Assembly (NCBI GenBank): GCA_905182995.1
Contig: CAJJDP010000069.1
Coordinates: 124,001 to 188,000 of the forward strand
Length of the DNA stretch: 64,000 bases
Direction: 5' to 3'
Source: Paramecium octaurelia
Lineage: Eukaryota; Ciliophora; Oligohymenophorea; Peniculida; Parameciidae
Shown here: positions 37,544 to 49,747 of the stretch, one piece after another
How the letters are laid out: the number at the start of each line of letters is the position of its first letter
Numbering within the stretch: the first letter of the stretch is position 1
Notes under the pieces: model-generated
Database searches by the model: none
Told to the model about the DNA's origin: nothing
The model's input: the letters and a program-made list of their open reading frames with translations, nothing else
Translations under genes and position numbers: made by a program

Positions 37544-38932
37544 CTTGCGTCTATTGTTTAGGATGTGTCATCTTCTGTGCAACAGGATGAAACTTTTGAG
37601 GCTATATTAAAGAAATCATGGAATTTATGATAATTATTAATTATACATAATGAGCATTCGATTATAAGACATGAGGTTATTTCTGCTGAAGGACAACTCA
37701 TCAGTCAAAGTAGAATTGAAACAACAAGATGACATCCTCTTCAACCTTGTCACTAAAGCAGGTTTTAATACCAGAATAGCTTTTAGATAGATCACCGATT
37801 AACATTTTGGTTCCAGTAATCGAAGGCAATTAACCAATAACAATCAAAGTAAATGATTACACTGCTGAAATACTTCCAGACAATCTTGAAATGTAATCAA
37901 CATATAAATTGCTACTTTAAAATGGGTAACTTACTTAAGAACCTATTCAACCGGGAGATGTCTTTGCATTGTCATTCAAAGTTCGAAATGGCAATGCAAA
38001 CACTCAAGGAGTCACTGGCAATTCAGCTATGAATGGATCTACCCTATCTACTATATAGCTATCCCAATTGAGACACAAATTAGTTGAATAAGGTAAAGGA
38101 ACTTCGATGTATTAATCTGCTTCTTCACTCAGACACAGCATACCTGAAGTCTCCTTTTCCAAAGCTCAGAGGTCAGTATTGTCATTATTTTAGATTTGAT
38201 AAAAACTTAACTCTCAGAACTGAGTTCAATTACAGCATTCCTGATACCGTTGGATCTACAGGCAGATAAACAGGCTTCGGTTATGGCAACAAATTCATTT
38301 CTCCTTTATATGTCCAAAGGAATGCTGAATAAAATCCACCTCCTGATGCATATTTCAAAGAAGAAACAAAATAGCCCTCTAAATATAGAAAAACTAATTG
38401 GTCCTAAAGTGACAGATTCAAAATGTCACAGACTGTCCAAGTGCCTAGTCCTAATGCCTATGAAGTTACCTAGATGATTGGTTCAAATAAAGTAAATTTG
38501 AAAATGGATTATTAATTATAGCCCTCCTGTACCATCGGTGCTAGAATTAAGCCATTAGCAACCTTTTAAGAAAAAGTTCCTGCCTCTAACACCTACGAGG
38601 TCAAAACTTCGATCATTGAACCCTCTAGATTTAATAAGATTACACTTGGATACGGAAATAAGTCTGATTTCACCAAAAATGACAAAACTCCTGGACCTGG
38701 TACATATGAATAACCCTCAGTGTTTAAAAATATGTCTTCTTCTATTTTAAATAATGGAACTTTAAGAACAAATGTAATGAGGAAATGATATTAATTCTAA
38801 TTTAACATTTCATTTATCAATTATTACAGACATCTACTTTAAATTTATTATTGATTTCTCAAATTTTTTCTGTGAGGGGCTAGAAAACTTAATTTTCACA
38901 AATTGACTTCATAATCTATTCTTTTATTATCA
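37544..38932 (+). repeat. 1,389-bp direct repeat, copy 2
   Basis: Second identical copy, beginning directly after the N at 37543. It carries only the last coding exon of the CFAP161-like gene (no upstream exons), as expected if two overlapping contigs were joined without merging the overlap. Confidence 0.97.
37729..38788 (+). CDS. SHIPPO/ODF3-like protein (copy 2, probable assembly duplicate)
   Basis: Same sequence as the gene at 36339-37398 shifted by 1,390 bp, including the intron (38172-38193). No differences were seen. A recent real tandem copy is possible, but the single N at the junction and the exact identity including intergenic DNA favour an artefact. It should be counted as one gene until checked. 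Confidence 0.6.
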
Positions 38933-39265
38933 AAATATTTGGAAGTACATAATTTGATTAAATATTATTCTATTGCATCTTTTACAACAATTTTATGTTT
39001 CAATATAATGATATTCTCCAATATTATAGTGGAATGGTTATTATAAATTTTTGATAGCTTAGAAATTTGATTGCACAAAATAAGCCATAGTTATTAATGA
39101 ATTATATATCAAATACATATTTTATATCAAAGGATTTCATTGAGAGAGTGACTTTCGGATTTGTTTTAATTAAAGGATGTTTGAACTTGACAAAGGTATT
39201 TCCTTAACTTAATTAGATCACTTTTAAGACTGTATCATAATAATATAGGAATCCATGATAAAGTT

Positions 39266-39808
39266 ATGCATGATTTTAAAGCATCCCTTCCTATTCAAAA
39301 TATCATAGCAGATAGTGTATATATGATCGCTGGAAATACATCATTCTCTTGGTTGCATAGAACTTAATTGCCTATGTTTTTAAAATTTCATAAAAATCTC
39401 TTAGATTCTAAAATACTTCCTTAAGTCTTGCTGAATATATTAGTATCCTTTACAATTTTTACTTGCATTCATAGAATTTGGCCTGGGGCACTGATTCTTG
39501 AGTGTTAATATCCAGCCTATTAAAATGAATTTCTTGTGAATTGCTAGAGTTTTGAAAGCATCAATGAAGATTATACGAATTTATTCATCTGGGCTCCTTA
39601 TAAATTATCACATTTCTCAAGTTCATCAGAAAATCATTGTTATGATCATTCACTTAAAAGTGATAATATAATCTAATTTCTTCATTTTTTGGTTCATTAA
39701 CTTAGGAAAAGAGTTATGTAATATAAACTTTATTTATTTTTAGAAGATGTAAATAATTTTAATTTGATGAATTTGCCATAAACTTAATAGAAATCCAAAG
39801 GTTCTTGA
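39266..39808 (+). CDS. hypothetical protein, possible fragment
   Basis: 180-codon open frame from ATG (MHDFKASLPIQNIIADSVYM) to TGA 39806-39808. Composition is protein-like, with Trp, Cys and His (HRIWPGALILECQYPAYQ; LFIWAPYKLSHFSSSSE), and the frame extends upstream of the ATG (about 39190) without a start, as if a 5' exon were missing. No family recognised. It may be the remains of a larger gene. Confidence 0.4.
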
Positions 39809-40379
39809 TAATTATCAAAAATAACATGATAGAAAAAAATTCATTTTAATAAAAAAATTATTATCATACATCTTCTTGTTCCTATTCTACCTCAAATTCA
39901 TACGATTGGAAATAGAAGTACAAATCCTTCTTTCGAAATCTTTAACTTAGAAATATAGTGTAAATTTTAATAGAATTACTATTAATTGTAATATATAATA
40001 GTTTTAAGGCAAAAATGTTTTAGTATAATTAAAAATCTAATAGAAATTGTAAAGACTTTGTATGGAGGGGAGATAAGGAAAGATTTTCGAATAAAAATGT
40101 TTTTTGTTGCAGGATTTAATAGAATTTATGAATAAATTATTGAATTATAAAACTATTTTCAAAATTTACTAATGCAATTTTGATAAAGGGAAGCATAAAC
40201 TAAATTTGTAATAAATTAATGATTTTATATCATTATTTAAAAGTAATTATAATCGAATTGCCAAAAATTAAAAGCCTTATAAATTTATTAGAATCCTTAA
40301 CTAAAAGCAAGTCTAATATTGCAAAGAGATAGAATTCGTTAATCTATTACAAAGTACATAGATATTTTGTTGAAATTTG
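39809..40379. other. intergenic, no gene seen
   Basis: About 570 bp of AT-rich DNA with frequent TGA in all frames. Nothing supported. Confidence 0.4.
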
Positions 40380-40683
40380 GAAGGTATATTAAATAAATTA
40401 CAAAAAACATATTGATGGCATTCAATTATATTTCAAATGTATTGGAAGAGGAAGAATACCAGCATTAGGTATATTTAGGAGATTGATTACCATTACTTGA
40501 GTCAAATTTGAGTATATTTTTAAGCAGTATTGTTCATGATGGTCAAATAGTAATAACCAGCAATAATCCTTTTTCACAATAGAGATTTTGAGACAATCAG
40601 ATTGTTAATTACTTATTATTGGAAGGGAGGATTGTTTAAAATGATAGAATTTATGAGGTACTAAGCTGCAAAAAATAAAATGA
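40380..40683 (+). pseudogene. decayed gene fragment
   Basis: Two protein-like pieces in different frames: HIDGIQLYFKCIGRGRIPAL, then after a shift LPLLESNLSIFLSSIVHDGQ ... NPFSQQRF, TGA, DNQIVNYLLLEGRI. The shift and the in-frame TGA cannot be removed by a plausible short intron, so I read it as a relic. The pattern (LESNLSIFL...LLEGRI) is not assigned to a family. Confidence 0.35.
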
Positions 40684-40708
40684 TTGAATTTTAATTAAAT
40701 CCAAATAA

Positions 40709-41800
40709 ATGTCAATAAACTAATCTGAATAATATAAAAAATAGCCTTAATAGGACGAGAAAGCCAAAAAATTGTTTATGAAAATTACTCTTAATAGCCT
40801 ACGCAAGTTTTTTAACATGAATCAACTTCCGTATCATCCTTTGATAACTTGTGTAAGTATTAAACCTGGATGTATCAATCGCTGTGCCTCCCTTTAATCA
40901 TATCCTAATTAATCTGTATGGAAATCACTTGTAGAGTTGCCTAAAGAAATGCAACAAGAGGTTGTTGAGTTTCTAATCCAAGAGTTGAATGCAAAATAAA
41001 TAAAATTCTCATCGAAATTTTTAATAGAAGGCTAGGAAAGGATAAGGAATAACTTTAACTTTTAGAGCTTCTACAAAGAGCCAGCTAAGTCTGAGATCCC
41101 ATCAAATGATTAGTAATCAGATTTTTAGAAAGACGAAGACAATGAAATTAAGGATGATGGAACAAAGATAAAATAAAAGAAATGGTTCAAAGGTGAGGAC
41201 TTTGTTAGTGAATCTAAGTAAATTGCCACATAGATGAAATTATGTAACCAACATCCTCCGTTAGTAGAGGTGAGTTCATTTCATTTTCATAAAATGAGAA
41301 GTCTTCTAGAAAAAATCAAAGAGTAATAATTCAAACAGTCAGAAGAAATGAAAATCTTTGTAGATGAACTTGAGAAGTTTATTTAGAATGACCCAAGAGC
41401 AGAGGAACACAAAAAAAAGAAGAAGATTAAAAAATCTAATGATAAAAAGGATCATCTACATGATGATGAAGAATTGATTTAAAGATAAAAAACACTTTAA
41501 AGTGAAGTTAAAGTCGAAGACAATGCAGCTTAGGTCTTCCTTGATCAATTCAAAGTCAGAGTTAAGTAAATTGAACCTGGTGTTGTTCTGTACCTTCCAA
41601 TATACTCAACCATTAACCCTATATATCATGAATATTTCAAAAATCGAGAAGATAGCTATTACAAAAATTTATATTACTTGGTAAAAGTGGAGGAATTAAC
41701 ACTAAATTCTTCAAATATCATAAAACTCGCCAACCAATTCTTTCCAAATATGAATTCTTGGACTCCATGCAAGCAGGAATGCGACATTCCATAAAAATGA
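40709..41800 (+). CDS. uncharacterised 363-aa charged protein
   Basis: Intronless 363-codon frame, long enough to be unlikely by chance. N-terminal region with FMKITLNSLRKFFNMNQLP and a helical segment SVWKSLVELPKEMQQEVVEF; the middle is strongly charged (KDEDNEIKDDGTKIKQKK) and the C-terminal third contains a Lys-rich block (HKKKKKIKKSNDKKD) that could be a nuclear localisation signal. No domain, signal peptide or membrane segment recognised. Confidence 0.65.
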
Positions 41801-42927
41801 ATATACAGATTTACAAAATATGAACTTATTTCTACAAAAAATATTTAATAGTTTTTAAAAGAATACTATTTTTAATTATTATTTATAATTTAATTATACT
41901 ATCTTAATCGTAATTATCCTTAAATGACTATTACAGTAAATTATTATTACAAGTTTATTAATAGAAATTCTATAATTTTGCATATAAGGATAATTCTTAC
42001 TATTCAGATACTATTAAGTAACTAAGAGCAAAAATTAATATGGTATATTAATTTAGATTTGAAACACACTAAATATGACAAGATCAATAATCTAAATCCC
42101 AATCTCAATCAAATTTTGAGTTAAGAAATATAAGCTAATTTGAATGCTAATAGAATTTTTAAAATTCGAAAATGATATTTTTAGTTACCTTTAATAAAAT
42201 TAGAATTTTCTTCAGTTGTTATTAATTTAAATACTAATCTAAAATTTTGTAAATTATAGATGTTATAATGTAACATATTTGCATCAATTAGAGAGAATTA
42301 TAATTCAAAAATCTTATAGCATTTTATAATTGATACTTCTAATAACCTATTTAAAGTTCAAAAATATTTATTCATTTAATTCAAAAAGTTTACTTGTCAG
42401 AATAAATATTTTTATTTAATTTCATCAAATTAATATAAGGACTATAAAAATATATATTCAGATTCAGTATTAAATTATATTTGATATCCTCATCACAATA
42501 AAAAGTGCTATAAAGATTATTGAATAGGTGGACTCATCAATTTTTGATTTTAAGAATTTAATTATGATTTAAATCACCAATAAATTTTGAGACTTCCATT
42601 TAATAAGTTTAAATGATGAATAAAATCACTGTAGATTAAAAACTATAAAGAGAGAGTAAAACTAATTTATCTTGAAATTTTAATTTATTATACAATTATA
42701 ATCAAATTTGGAGCTACCTTAGATTAAAAATAATCATTTCTTTAATTAGAACTAGAAAGTATTATGGAGTAAATTTTGATTGATATTCATAATTACTGGA
42801 TATTATTTTTAAGGTGGTTAATAATTAAAAAAATTATAGCCAAATTATAATTGTATATATATTTTAGGCGCACATATTATAACTAAAATAGTGCGGTTAA
42901 TAAGAGAGGAAGAAATAATAAAATTAT
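41801..42927. other. long gene-free AT-rich stretch
   Basis: About 1.1 kb. No open frame with protein-like composition; TGA and homopolymer A/T are frequent in all frames. No tRNA or repeat seen. One of the longest gaps in the window. Confidence 0.45.
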
Positions 42928-43875
42928 ATGACTGATTTCTCATATATTTGTGATAGCATCTAACCCACAATCAAGAAGGTTAAACTTGACCTTTTTAACT
43001 CATTTGAAGATGAAACTATGTCTGCCATCATTAAAAAGGATGAGCCTTCTTTTATACCCTTTTTAAGTCTAAGATAAAAATTCGGTATACATCAAAAAGG
43101 TGGGTTTTATCCACTTCCAAAAAAATATGCATATCTTTTAGATTTATGCAAGAAAATAGAAATGAATTTTTTAAGAAATTAATGCTAAATTTAATTTTCT
43201 GTGTAGAACAATTTTACAGAAATTATCTAAGTCCTCCAGCTATTAAATTTGGATCCTAATTTATATAAAATGAAAGTGATTTCAGAAGGAATTGTAATTT
43301 AGCACCCCTTTTTAAATATTTCTAACAAGAATGATAACAAAAATATCATAAAATCTTAGTAAGAGTAAAAATAAATGTCTGAATCTATTGAGAAAAGAAT
43401 AACATCCCTGAGAGGGATACTCGATTCGTAAGTTTAAATAAAACATAAAGAGCATTTGTCAATGATTAATTGTGAAGATTTTGAATAATTCGGATCTTAA
43501 TTCAAAATCTATCATAATGACTTTGATTTGAATGATTCACCTGATATAAAGCCAATAAAATTGAAGTGGTAAATCTTCCCCAAAGAATTAATATAGTTTC
43601 ATCTTGACTTCTTAAATTTCTTAATTGAACACTATGATAAACGAGGAGTTAGTTTCATGTATTATGAAAATATCGTTACAATACTTAGTGTTCATTTTAA
43701 TAAAGTTAAAAGTGAAATAGAAAAGACACTTAAAAATATAATAACTTTGCTACCAGATAAGATGAATATTCTAATGGATCACATAAATAAACAAAGATGG
43801 TTGCTTTAGTTAGATCGAGCGTCTTTGTTGTAATTAAATAAGTAAATTATATTGAATTAATTTTTGTGTTATTGA
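42928..43875 (+). CDS. uncharacterised 315-aa protein
   Basis: Intronless 315-codon frame from MTDFSYICDSIQPTIKKVKL to TGA 43873-43875. It contains likely helical stretches (VTILSVHFNKVKSEIEKTLK, NIITLLPDKMNILMDHINKQ) and a polar Gln-rich linker. No recognised motif. An intron near the end (GTAAATTATATTG...) could alter the last few residues. Confidence 0.55.
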
Positions 43876-44149
43876 TATGTATATTAAAACACAGTGTATT
43901 ATATCAAGGTCTCTTAATTATATAGTGAATAATCTGAAATTTAATAATTTGAATGCTAATTTAATAATGATCTTATGTAGATAAATAATATTATTATTTT
44001 AGATTCTGAATGGTATCATTTTCAATAATCTCTTATTATTGATTCATTCTCCATTCTCATTTAGCAAATAAAAATAGATAAAATTCTATTTTTGATTATA
44101 CAGCAATTTTAGATAATAACAATATAAAACGGATTAATAATATAAAAAA

Positions 44150-44920
44150 ATGAAATACGTAGCTATTCTTCTTTTGGTATTGGTATTGGCAAATGGAGCC
44201 AACGTAAGGAAACACAAGTAACATAAAGGAACTAAGCATACCTAAGATTTGGTTCAAATTGAGTAACAAATTGTTTTATTGCATTATAGATCTGAAAATG
44301 TTGGAGCGTCTTATGACTTAAGCAATAATGTTGGAGTTATATCTTCATCCGAAACTGTTGCCAATGCTTTAACAAATTAAGACAGAATTGAAAAGGCTGA
44401 GCAGAAAGAAAGAAATGCTATTCATAATGCTGTGAAAAAATCTCAAAAGTCTTTTGTTTAAGTGACAGACAATGAAAACTAAGTGTATGTGGAAGAAACC
44501 TTAGATTAAACTCCTTAGAAGGAAATTAATTTTGCAGACTTATTCACAAACGATGGTTCATCGCCTGATATGGGAAAACAATCTCTTATTGAAGATTCCC
44601 CATCTCCTCCTATGGCTCATATTCCTTAGGATGATAATTTTGATTATGTCAGAGCAATTGATAAACTGGATTTGTTAGATGAGAATGGTTAACCACTTTA
44701 ATTGCTTCCAGAAGAATTATCACTTTTGGAAATGTCTCAATTCGAAAGCAGATTCTAATAGACTGAAACTCCACAGATGGAATAAGCACCCAGTTGGAAC
44801 TTAGAAGCTGCTTATGAAAAGACTCCAGGTTAAAGTGAGCTGTCACCAGAAGAGTTACAAAGACAAACTGATCAAATGGTTGATAGCTTAAGAGGAGAGC
44901 TTGAAAATGAAGATATTTGA
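44150..44920 (+). CDS. secreted acidic protein, unknown function
   Basis: 256 aa, intronless. MKYVAILLLVLVLANGA is a clear signal peptide with a likely cleavage after NGA. The mature part begins basic (NVRKHKQHKG) and becomes acidic with Pro/Ser/Gln (FTNDGSSPDMG, EDSPSPPMAHIPQDD, LSPEELQRQTDQM). No cysteine pairs or enzymatic motif. Localisation to the secretory route (surface, trichocyst or vacuole) is inferred from the signal peptide only. It ends 32 bp before the next gene. Confidence 0.7.
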
Positions 44921-44952
44921 ACAAGCAAATATAATAAATAAATATATATATA

Positions 44953-46889
44953 ATGAAGAAGCATTTTAACTATGAAATTTCTTTTGAGTAGCTAAATGGT
45001 AGAATGCCTCCTACAAATACTCCGTGTGATAAATAACCCATCATTCATTTCGATTCTAATGTACATGTGTTTTGGCCGAGCGATCAAAAATTTTATACGG
45101 CATTAGAATTGAAAAATTTCGTCAAATAAGACTTCTTTAATCATCCATTGGTGTAGCATTTAAAACCACTGATACATCGGAAACCAATTCAAAAATAATA
45201 CATGAAAAGACAGTATGAGGATCCATTAGTAGTAATGAATTTATTTTTACAATCTTAAGATGGAAAAGAAAAAAGAAATCCTTAAAAATCTGTCTTGGTT
45301 TGCTGGTCTCAAAAATAACTCTAATGAATTTGCTAAGACTCTTAAATTTAGACTAAATCAATTATCACAATAAAATTACAATTAGATCAGCAAAATTATT
45401 ATTGAACTACTCACTCAAAAATAGTAAATAAGTCATTATACATATTTAGAAAGGATGATGTTATCACATTCATTGAAGAATTAATCAATATTGCTGCAAA
45501 TTAAAATAAATTTCGTCATTTGTATAGTTAATTGATGAAAGAAATAATTAAACATACAAATTCCTATTAATTTTTGGATAGCTATTTAAATAGCTTCATT
45601 TATTATTAAGAAAATTACGAGGAATTTCAAAATTCATATAACAAAGATGATGAAATTGTTGTATTGACTAAAAGGAAATAACATTTTATTGGAAGTAAAG
45701 TGTTCTATAATTTTAGAATATAAATTTATTGTTCATCTTTATAAAGATAGAGTCATCAAAATATAGTACATCAATAATTCCATTCTCTAATTACAAAATA
45801 GACTCATCTATCTATTAGAGAATAAAAATTTATAAGCATTCTTTACAGATGAAATTGTTGAGTCTCTTCTTGATATTATTTCAGCAAGTATCCATAATTA
45901 AAATTCTAGTGAAGAATGATCTTTTTATTAAACAATATAGAGAGGATACTTAATTAGAGCAGGATTTCATTTCCTTTTTAAAATAAAAGGAATGTACTCA
46001 ATGGAATAAAGATTAATTTTGTTTTTCTCCCAAAGGAATTAGAATGCTGTAAATTAATTCAAAATATTCTAGTTTATGTTGGATTGAGAAGCGAGTTGCA
46101 TCATAAAGGTTAAAGCTATTGATCGCTAATCTTTTGGAGAAACTAGATAATAATTGGAAAAATAAAAAACAAAATTCTAAAAAGAAATTAGATACATCCG
46201 AATCCAGTGATTCTGATATTGAGGAATTGCCATTAAAATAAAAACCATCAATTAAATTGAATGTTCAAAATTTAGATTTAATACATGAAGAAGAAAATGA
46301 CTTTTCAGTTTAAAAATAACCTACAATCAAATAGATCCATTCGAATTTAGAAAGAATATTTCTAATCAAATAGACTCAAGATTACTATGCGGAGATATTA
46401 AAGCTATACTCCTAAATAAAATAATCAGAATTAATAGTATCATTTTGGAATTGCTTATTAAAATTAATAACTAGGATAACGGCTGATAATTCTTAAAAAG
46501 TTGAGTTTGCCTTCAAAATATATTCAATAACCAACGAGGATTTCATTAAGGAACTAATCTTAGAGCAAATTTAAATTAGATTATCTGAAGTGATCTACGA
46601 TGTAATTGACTCTAAATTTGGAGTCAATTTTATGACTAACCTGCTTAAACCATTTATTGAATAAGACATCAAATAACTTCAACTCTTTTCGCAAATAGAA
46701 ATTAATGAAGAAACTCAAAGCTTTTTTGTTATAATAGTGCCAAAGTTAGTTTGTGCTCAAAATGTATTAAATAATTAATTATACTAGATACAAACTGTTG
46801 AAAATATAGAATACTTGTAGAATTTTCTCATTGCTAATTTATTACTTAATAAAGACCAATATGGTAAGGTTATGGATAACATAAAATGA
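44953..46889 (+). CDS. eIF4G-like translation initiation factor (MIF4G domain)
   Basis: 612 aa after introns of 28, 26, 22 and 22 nt. A MIF4G domain can be followed from FRLNQLSQQNYNQISKIIIE (matching the F-x-x-L-N-K-L-T-x-x-N-F start of the domain) through FIEELINIAANQNKFRHLYS, KQHFIGKYKFIVHLYKDRVI and LESLLDIISAMKNDLF-like helices to SPKGIRML and WIEKRVASQR. A short acidic linker with SESSDSDIEELP then leads to a second helical region that could be an MA3 or HEAT-like module. It would bridge eIF4A and the ribosome; no clear eIF4E-binding Y-x4-L-phi motif is seen in the first 110 residues. The first intron (before MEKKKEIL) ends AAG and ties the upstream frame to the MIF4G frame. Confidence 0.75.
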
Positions 46890-46938
46890 TAGATATTTTG
46901 ATAATTAATATTTCTGAGACATTAAAAATTTCTATAAA

Positions 46939-48197
46939 TCATTCTGAATTTATTTAATCATCTATTTGTGATTTATTCTACGTTTAAGCAATCAATTGAT
47001 TTGTTTCATTTAAAATGAATCCCCAATATGAAGACTCTATTTTGATACTATCTAATTCCATCTATTATAAAATCTCCATAATTTCTTTAAATTAAGTATT
47101 CTTTTCATTTTCATATCTGGCTCTTTCTTTCAGTGCAAGGATTTTGTTTATCAGAATAATCAAATCTTATAATAATTTGATTTCTTTAACATTTTCACTT
47201 ATTTCCTATTCAACCTATTTTTTAGCATCCTCAGGCGACTTCTATTTAATCATATTTTTGAATGAGACTTTGCCCTAGTTCAATTTATCTAATTCCTTCT
47301 CCAATTCAATAATTTTAATCTCTAACCCCTTAACTTTATTTTCCAAATTAATTCTGTCACTAATTTACCTTAATACAATCTTCATATTAAATTAGATAAT
47401 TACTTTGCAATCCTTAGATTCTAATCTTATCAGATCTAACAATATTTCAATATTATTGAGTTTGAAAACCTAATTCTCTTGGTAAGTTTCAGTTAATTCT
47501 TACTTAATTCTGTTGAAGATTAGCAAGGAGGCATCTTTATTGACAAATTGAGTAACAAATGAGTTTTCAAAATTAATTAGTCTTGTTTTTATTATTTCTT
47601 CTAAACAGCTGTTGTATTTCTTGCCTGATTCTACACTATCCTTAATCATCTTTTTTATGCTTTTTAATTTTATACTATAATTTCTGACTTAATCTGCAAA
47701 ATTGTCAATCTCTTTAAGAGTGCTTGCATCGATGGCTGTCTTTGTATTAAATGAGATTAATATACATCTAGAATATCAGCAAATGTTGTTTAATATTTTT
47801 AAAGAAGATCCTGGGTAGATTAGGATTTGATTGATTCTAATTTAGTATAGATCTTTTCATCTTTGGATCTTAAAAACATTTGGGAGACTGCTTCTGTTTG
47901 GAACAGATGAGGCAATAGACTTAGCTTTTGACAGAAAGCATTCAAGAATTTTTTTCTATCATGAATGGTCTTTGGATCGTTTCCATTAAAAAGCTTTTTG
48001 CCAGGTAAACTTGGGACGTAGCATCCAGGCCATTGTTGAGCTAGAAGATTTCTTAGAGCCACGAAATCTTTGAATCTACGATGGACTTCGAAGTTTCCAT
48101 CTTTGTCAGAGCCTTTGATGGTATAATGAGTCTGCTTTGAGAATAGTGATTGGGATGTAGTTTGAGACTCGACTACGTCAATCACATTTTAAATCAT
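46939..48197 (-). CDS. PX-domain sorting nexin-like protein
   Basis: 410 aa, one 26-nt intron ending AAG. Residues about 5-125 form a PX (phosphoinositide-binding) domain: HYTIKGSDKDG, the R-R-F motif VHRRFKDFVALRNLL, the proline turn VPSLPGKKLFN and RKKFLNAFCQKL. The rest is a long helical region with heptads (NLENKVKGLEIKIIELEKEL), consistent with a BAR-like domain of sorting nexins that sense membrane curvature on endosomes. Size and layout fit SNX1/2/4-type proteins. The start Met at 48197 is four codons upstream of an in-frame GTG. It is divergent from the PP2C gene with only 33 bp between the start codons. Confidence 0.85.
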
Positions 48198-48230
48198 TTA
48201 TTATATAAATTATATATTTAACTAACAAAT
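48198..48230. promoter_or_regulatory. 33-bp shared divergent promoter/5' UTR region
   Basis: The sorting-nexin gene (-) and PP2C gene (+) start codons are separated by 33 bp of almost pure A/T. Both genes' core promoters must lie in this gap or overlap the neighbouring coding sequence. Confidence 0.6.
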
Positions 48231-49692
48231 ATGAAATAGAAGGTTTCATAGATATCTCCAGATAAATTATATGCTAGTTTATTGAAAAGGAAGAACGAGT
48301 AAGAATAATAGGCTCGTTTGAAATCTCCAATAGTGACTGCCAATAAGTATGGATGTGATTGTCATACAAATTAGATATTTAGTTTCCAGTAACAGAAACA
48401 GTGGGGGAACTTCAAAAATAGAAGCAAAGAAGGCAAGACCTGCGAGTGGAAAGGATTTGAAGGATGTGAGCAAGGTTTTGTTGAAGAAGACACATGCACG
48501 TTAAAATAGCAAATTAGTTGAAACGAAGGAGAATTCTTAGAATCTATCAACAAGTGCTCTTTCATTGTTACTCAAAATCAAATAAGACAAGCATGAAAAC
48601 AAACAATCTCAAATCTAATAGCCAAAAGATCTGTATAACCAAGAAACAATTCAAAAAAAGTATTAAAAATTAATGGAAATGACTAAATAATAACAATAGT
48701 TGATACTCAAGCCTAAATTATTTAAGGGGCCACGCTCCATAAGTAATCCTGATATTTCCACTATGCAATTATAAATAGTGAAAGCAAACGGTTAAAGTGC
48801 TGCAGGTATGCTCTACAATGGGTAAACCAAAACCAATTAAGACATCTACAAATTAATTTAAAAGTTTTGTCGTAGAGAGAATGATTGGTATATCCAAGTT
48901 TCTGATGGACATGGCACAAATGGACATTAAGTGGCCTAATTTTTATAGGAAGTACTTCCTCAATTTGTAGAACAAGGAGTAGTTCATATGACATCCTGTT
49001 ATGAGAGAGACAAGTACATATTTGTAGTGAATTTAGATAAATCAATTAAGTGCTCAAGAATTGCTTTTTGTAGACAAGTGACGAATTGATGGATAGTGGA
49101 ATTGATATAACATACTCTGGGGCAACAACTGTTGTAGTGTTGTCTTTTGATAATGTGCTGTATTGTGCAAATATTGGCGATAGTCGAGCAATCATAGGGA
49201 GATTCGATAATAAATTATCTGTTATAGAGTTATCGAAAGATCATAAGCCAGATTGCTTTTTGGAATAGGCTCGAATTCTTTAAAGGGGAGGGAGAGTTCA
49301 GGCTTATAGCGATGAGGATGGGAATCCAATTGGACCAGCAAGAGTGTGGAAATTGGATGAGGATGTGCCTGGATTGGCAATGTCAAGGAGTTTTGGGGAT
49401 TATATAGCGAGTTAAGTTGGAGTAATATGCGAGCCTGAGATTATTAAGCATTCTCTGTTGCCATGCGACAAATTTATTGTTGTTGCTTCAGATGGAATTT
49501 GGGAGTATCATATTATGGTTATGACTTAGATTTTTATCAAATGAATAGGTTGTTGAGATTGTTTATGAATATTACAAAAGAGATGACAGTTAAGGGGCTT
49601 GCTAGAAGTTGGTTTAGTTAGCAAGGGAAGCTTGGCAAAGAGAGGACGAAGTCATAGACGATATCACAATAGTGATTGCCTTCATTAAATGA
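48231..49692 (+). CDS. PP2C-family protein phosphatase
   Basis: 461 aa after introns of 28, 23 and 25 nt. Residues 1 to about 170 are a basic, Ser/Gln-rich extension. The PPM/PP2C domain follows with its ordered motifs: VSDGHGTNGHQVAQFL (metal-binding D-G-H-G), DSGIDITYSGATTVVVL, YCANIGDSRAII, LSKDHKPD, ILQRGGRV, LAMSRSFGDYIA, FIVVASDGIWE and EVIDDITIVIAF. All aspartates usually binding the two Mn/Mg ions are visible. It would dephosphorylate Ser/Thr residues; the long N-terminus may direct substrate or location. Confidence 0.92.
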
Positions 49693-49747
49693 TCTTTATT
49701 TTCTCATTAATAAACTGAATTAGCACGGGAATATTAATATTTTATAA

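Noticed and set aside
45260-45330. 44953-45327 as a separate small gene ending at its own TGA
   Set aside because: A 28-nt intron links it in frame to the MIF4G domain, and the combined length divides by three.
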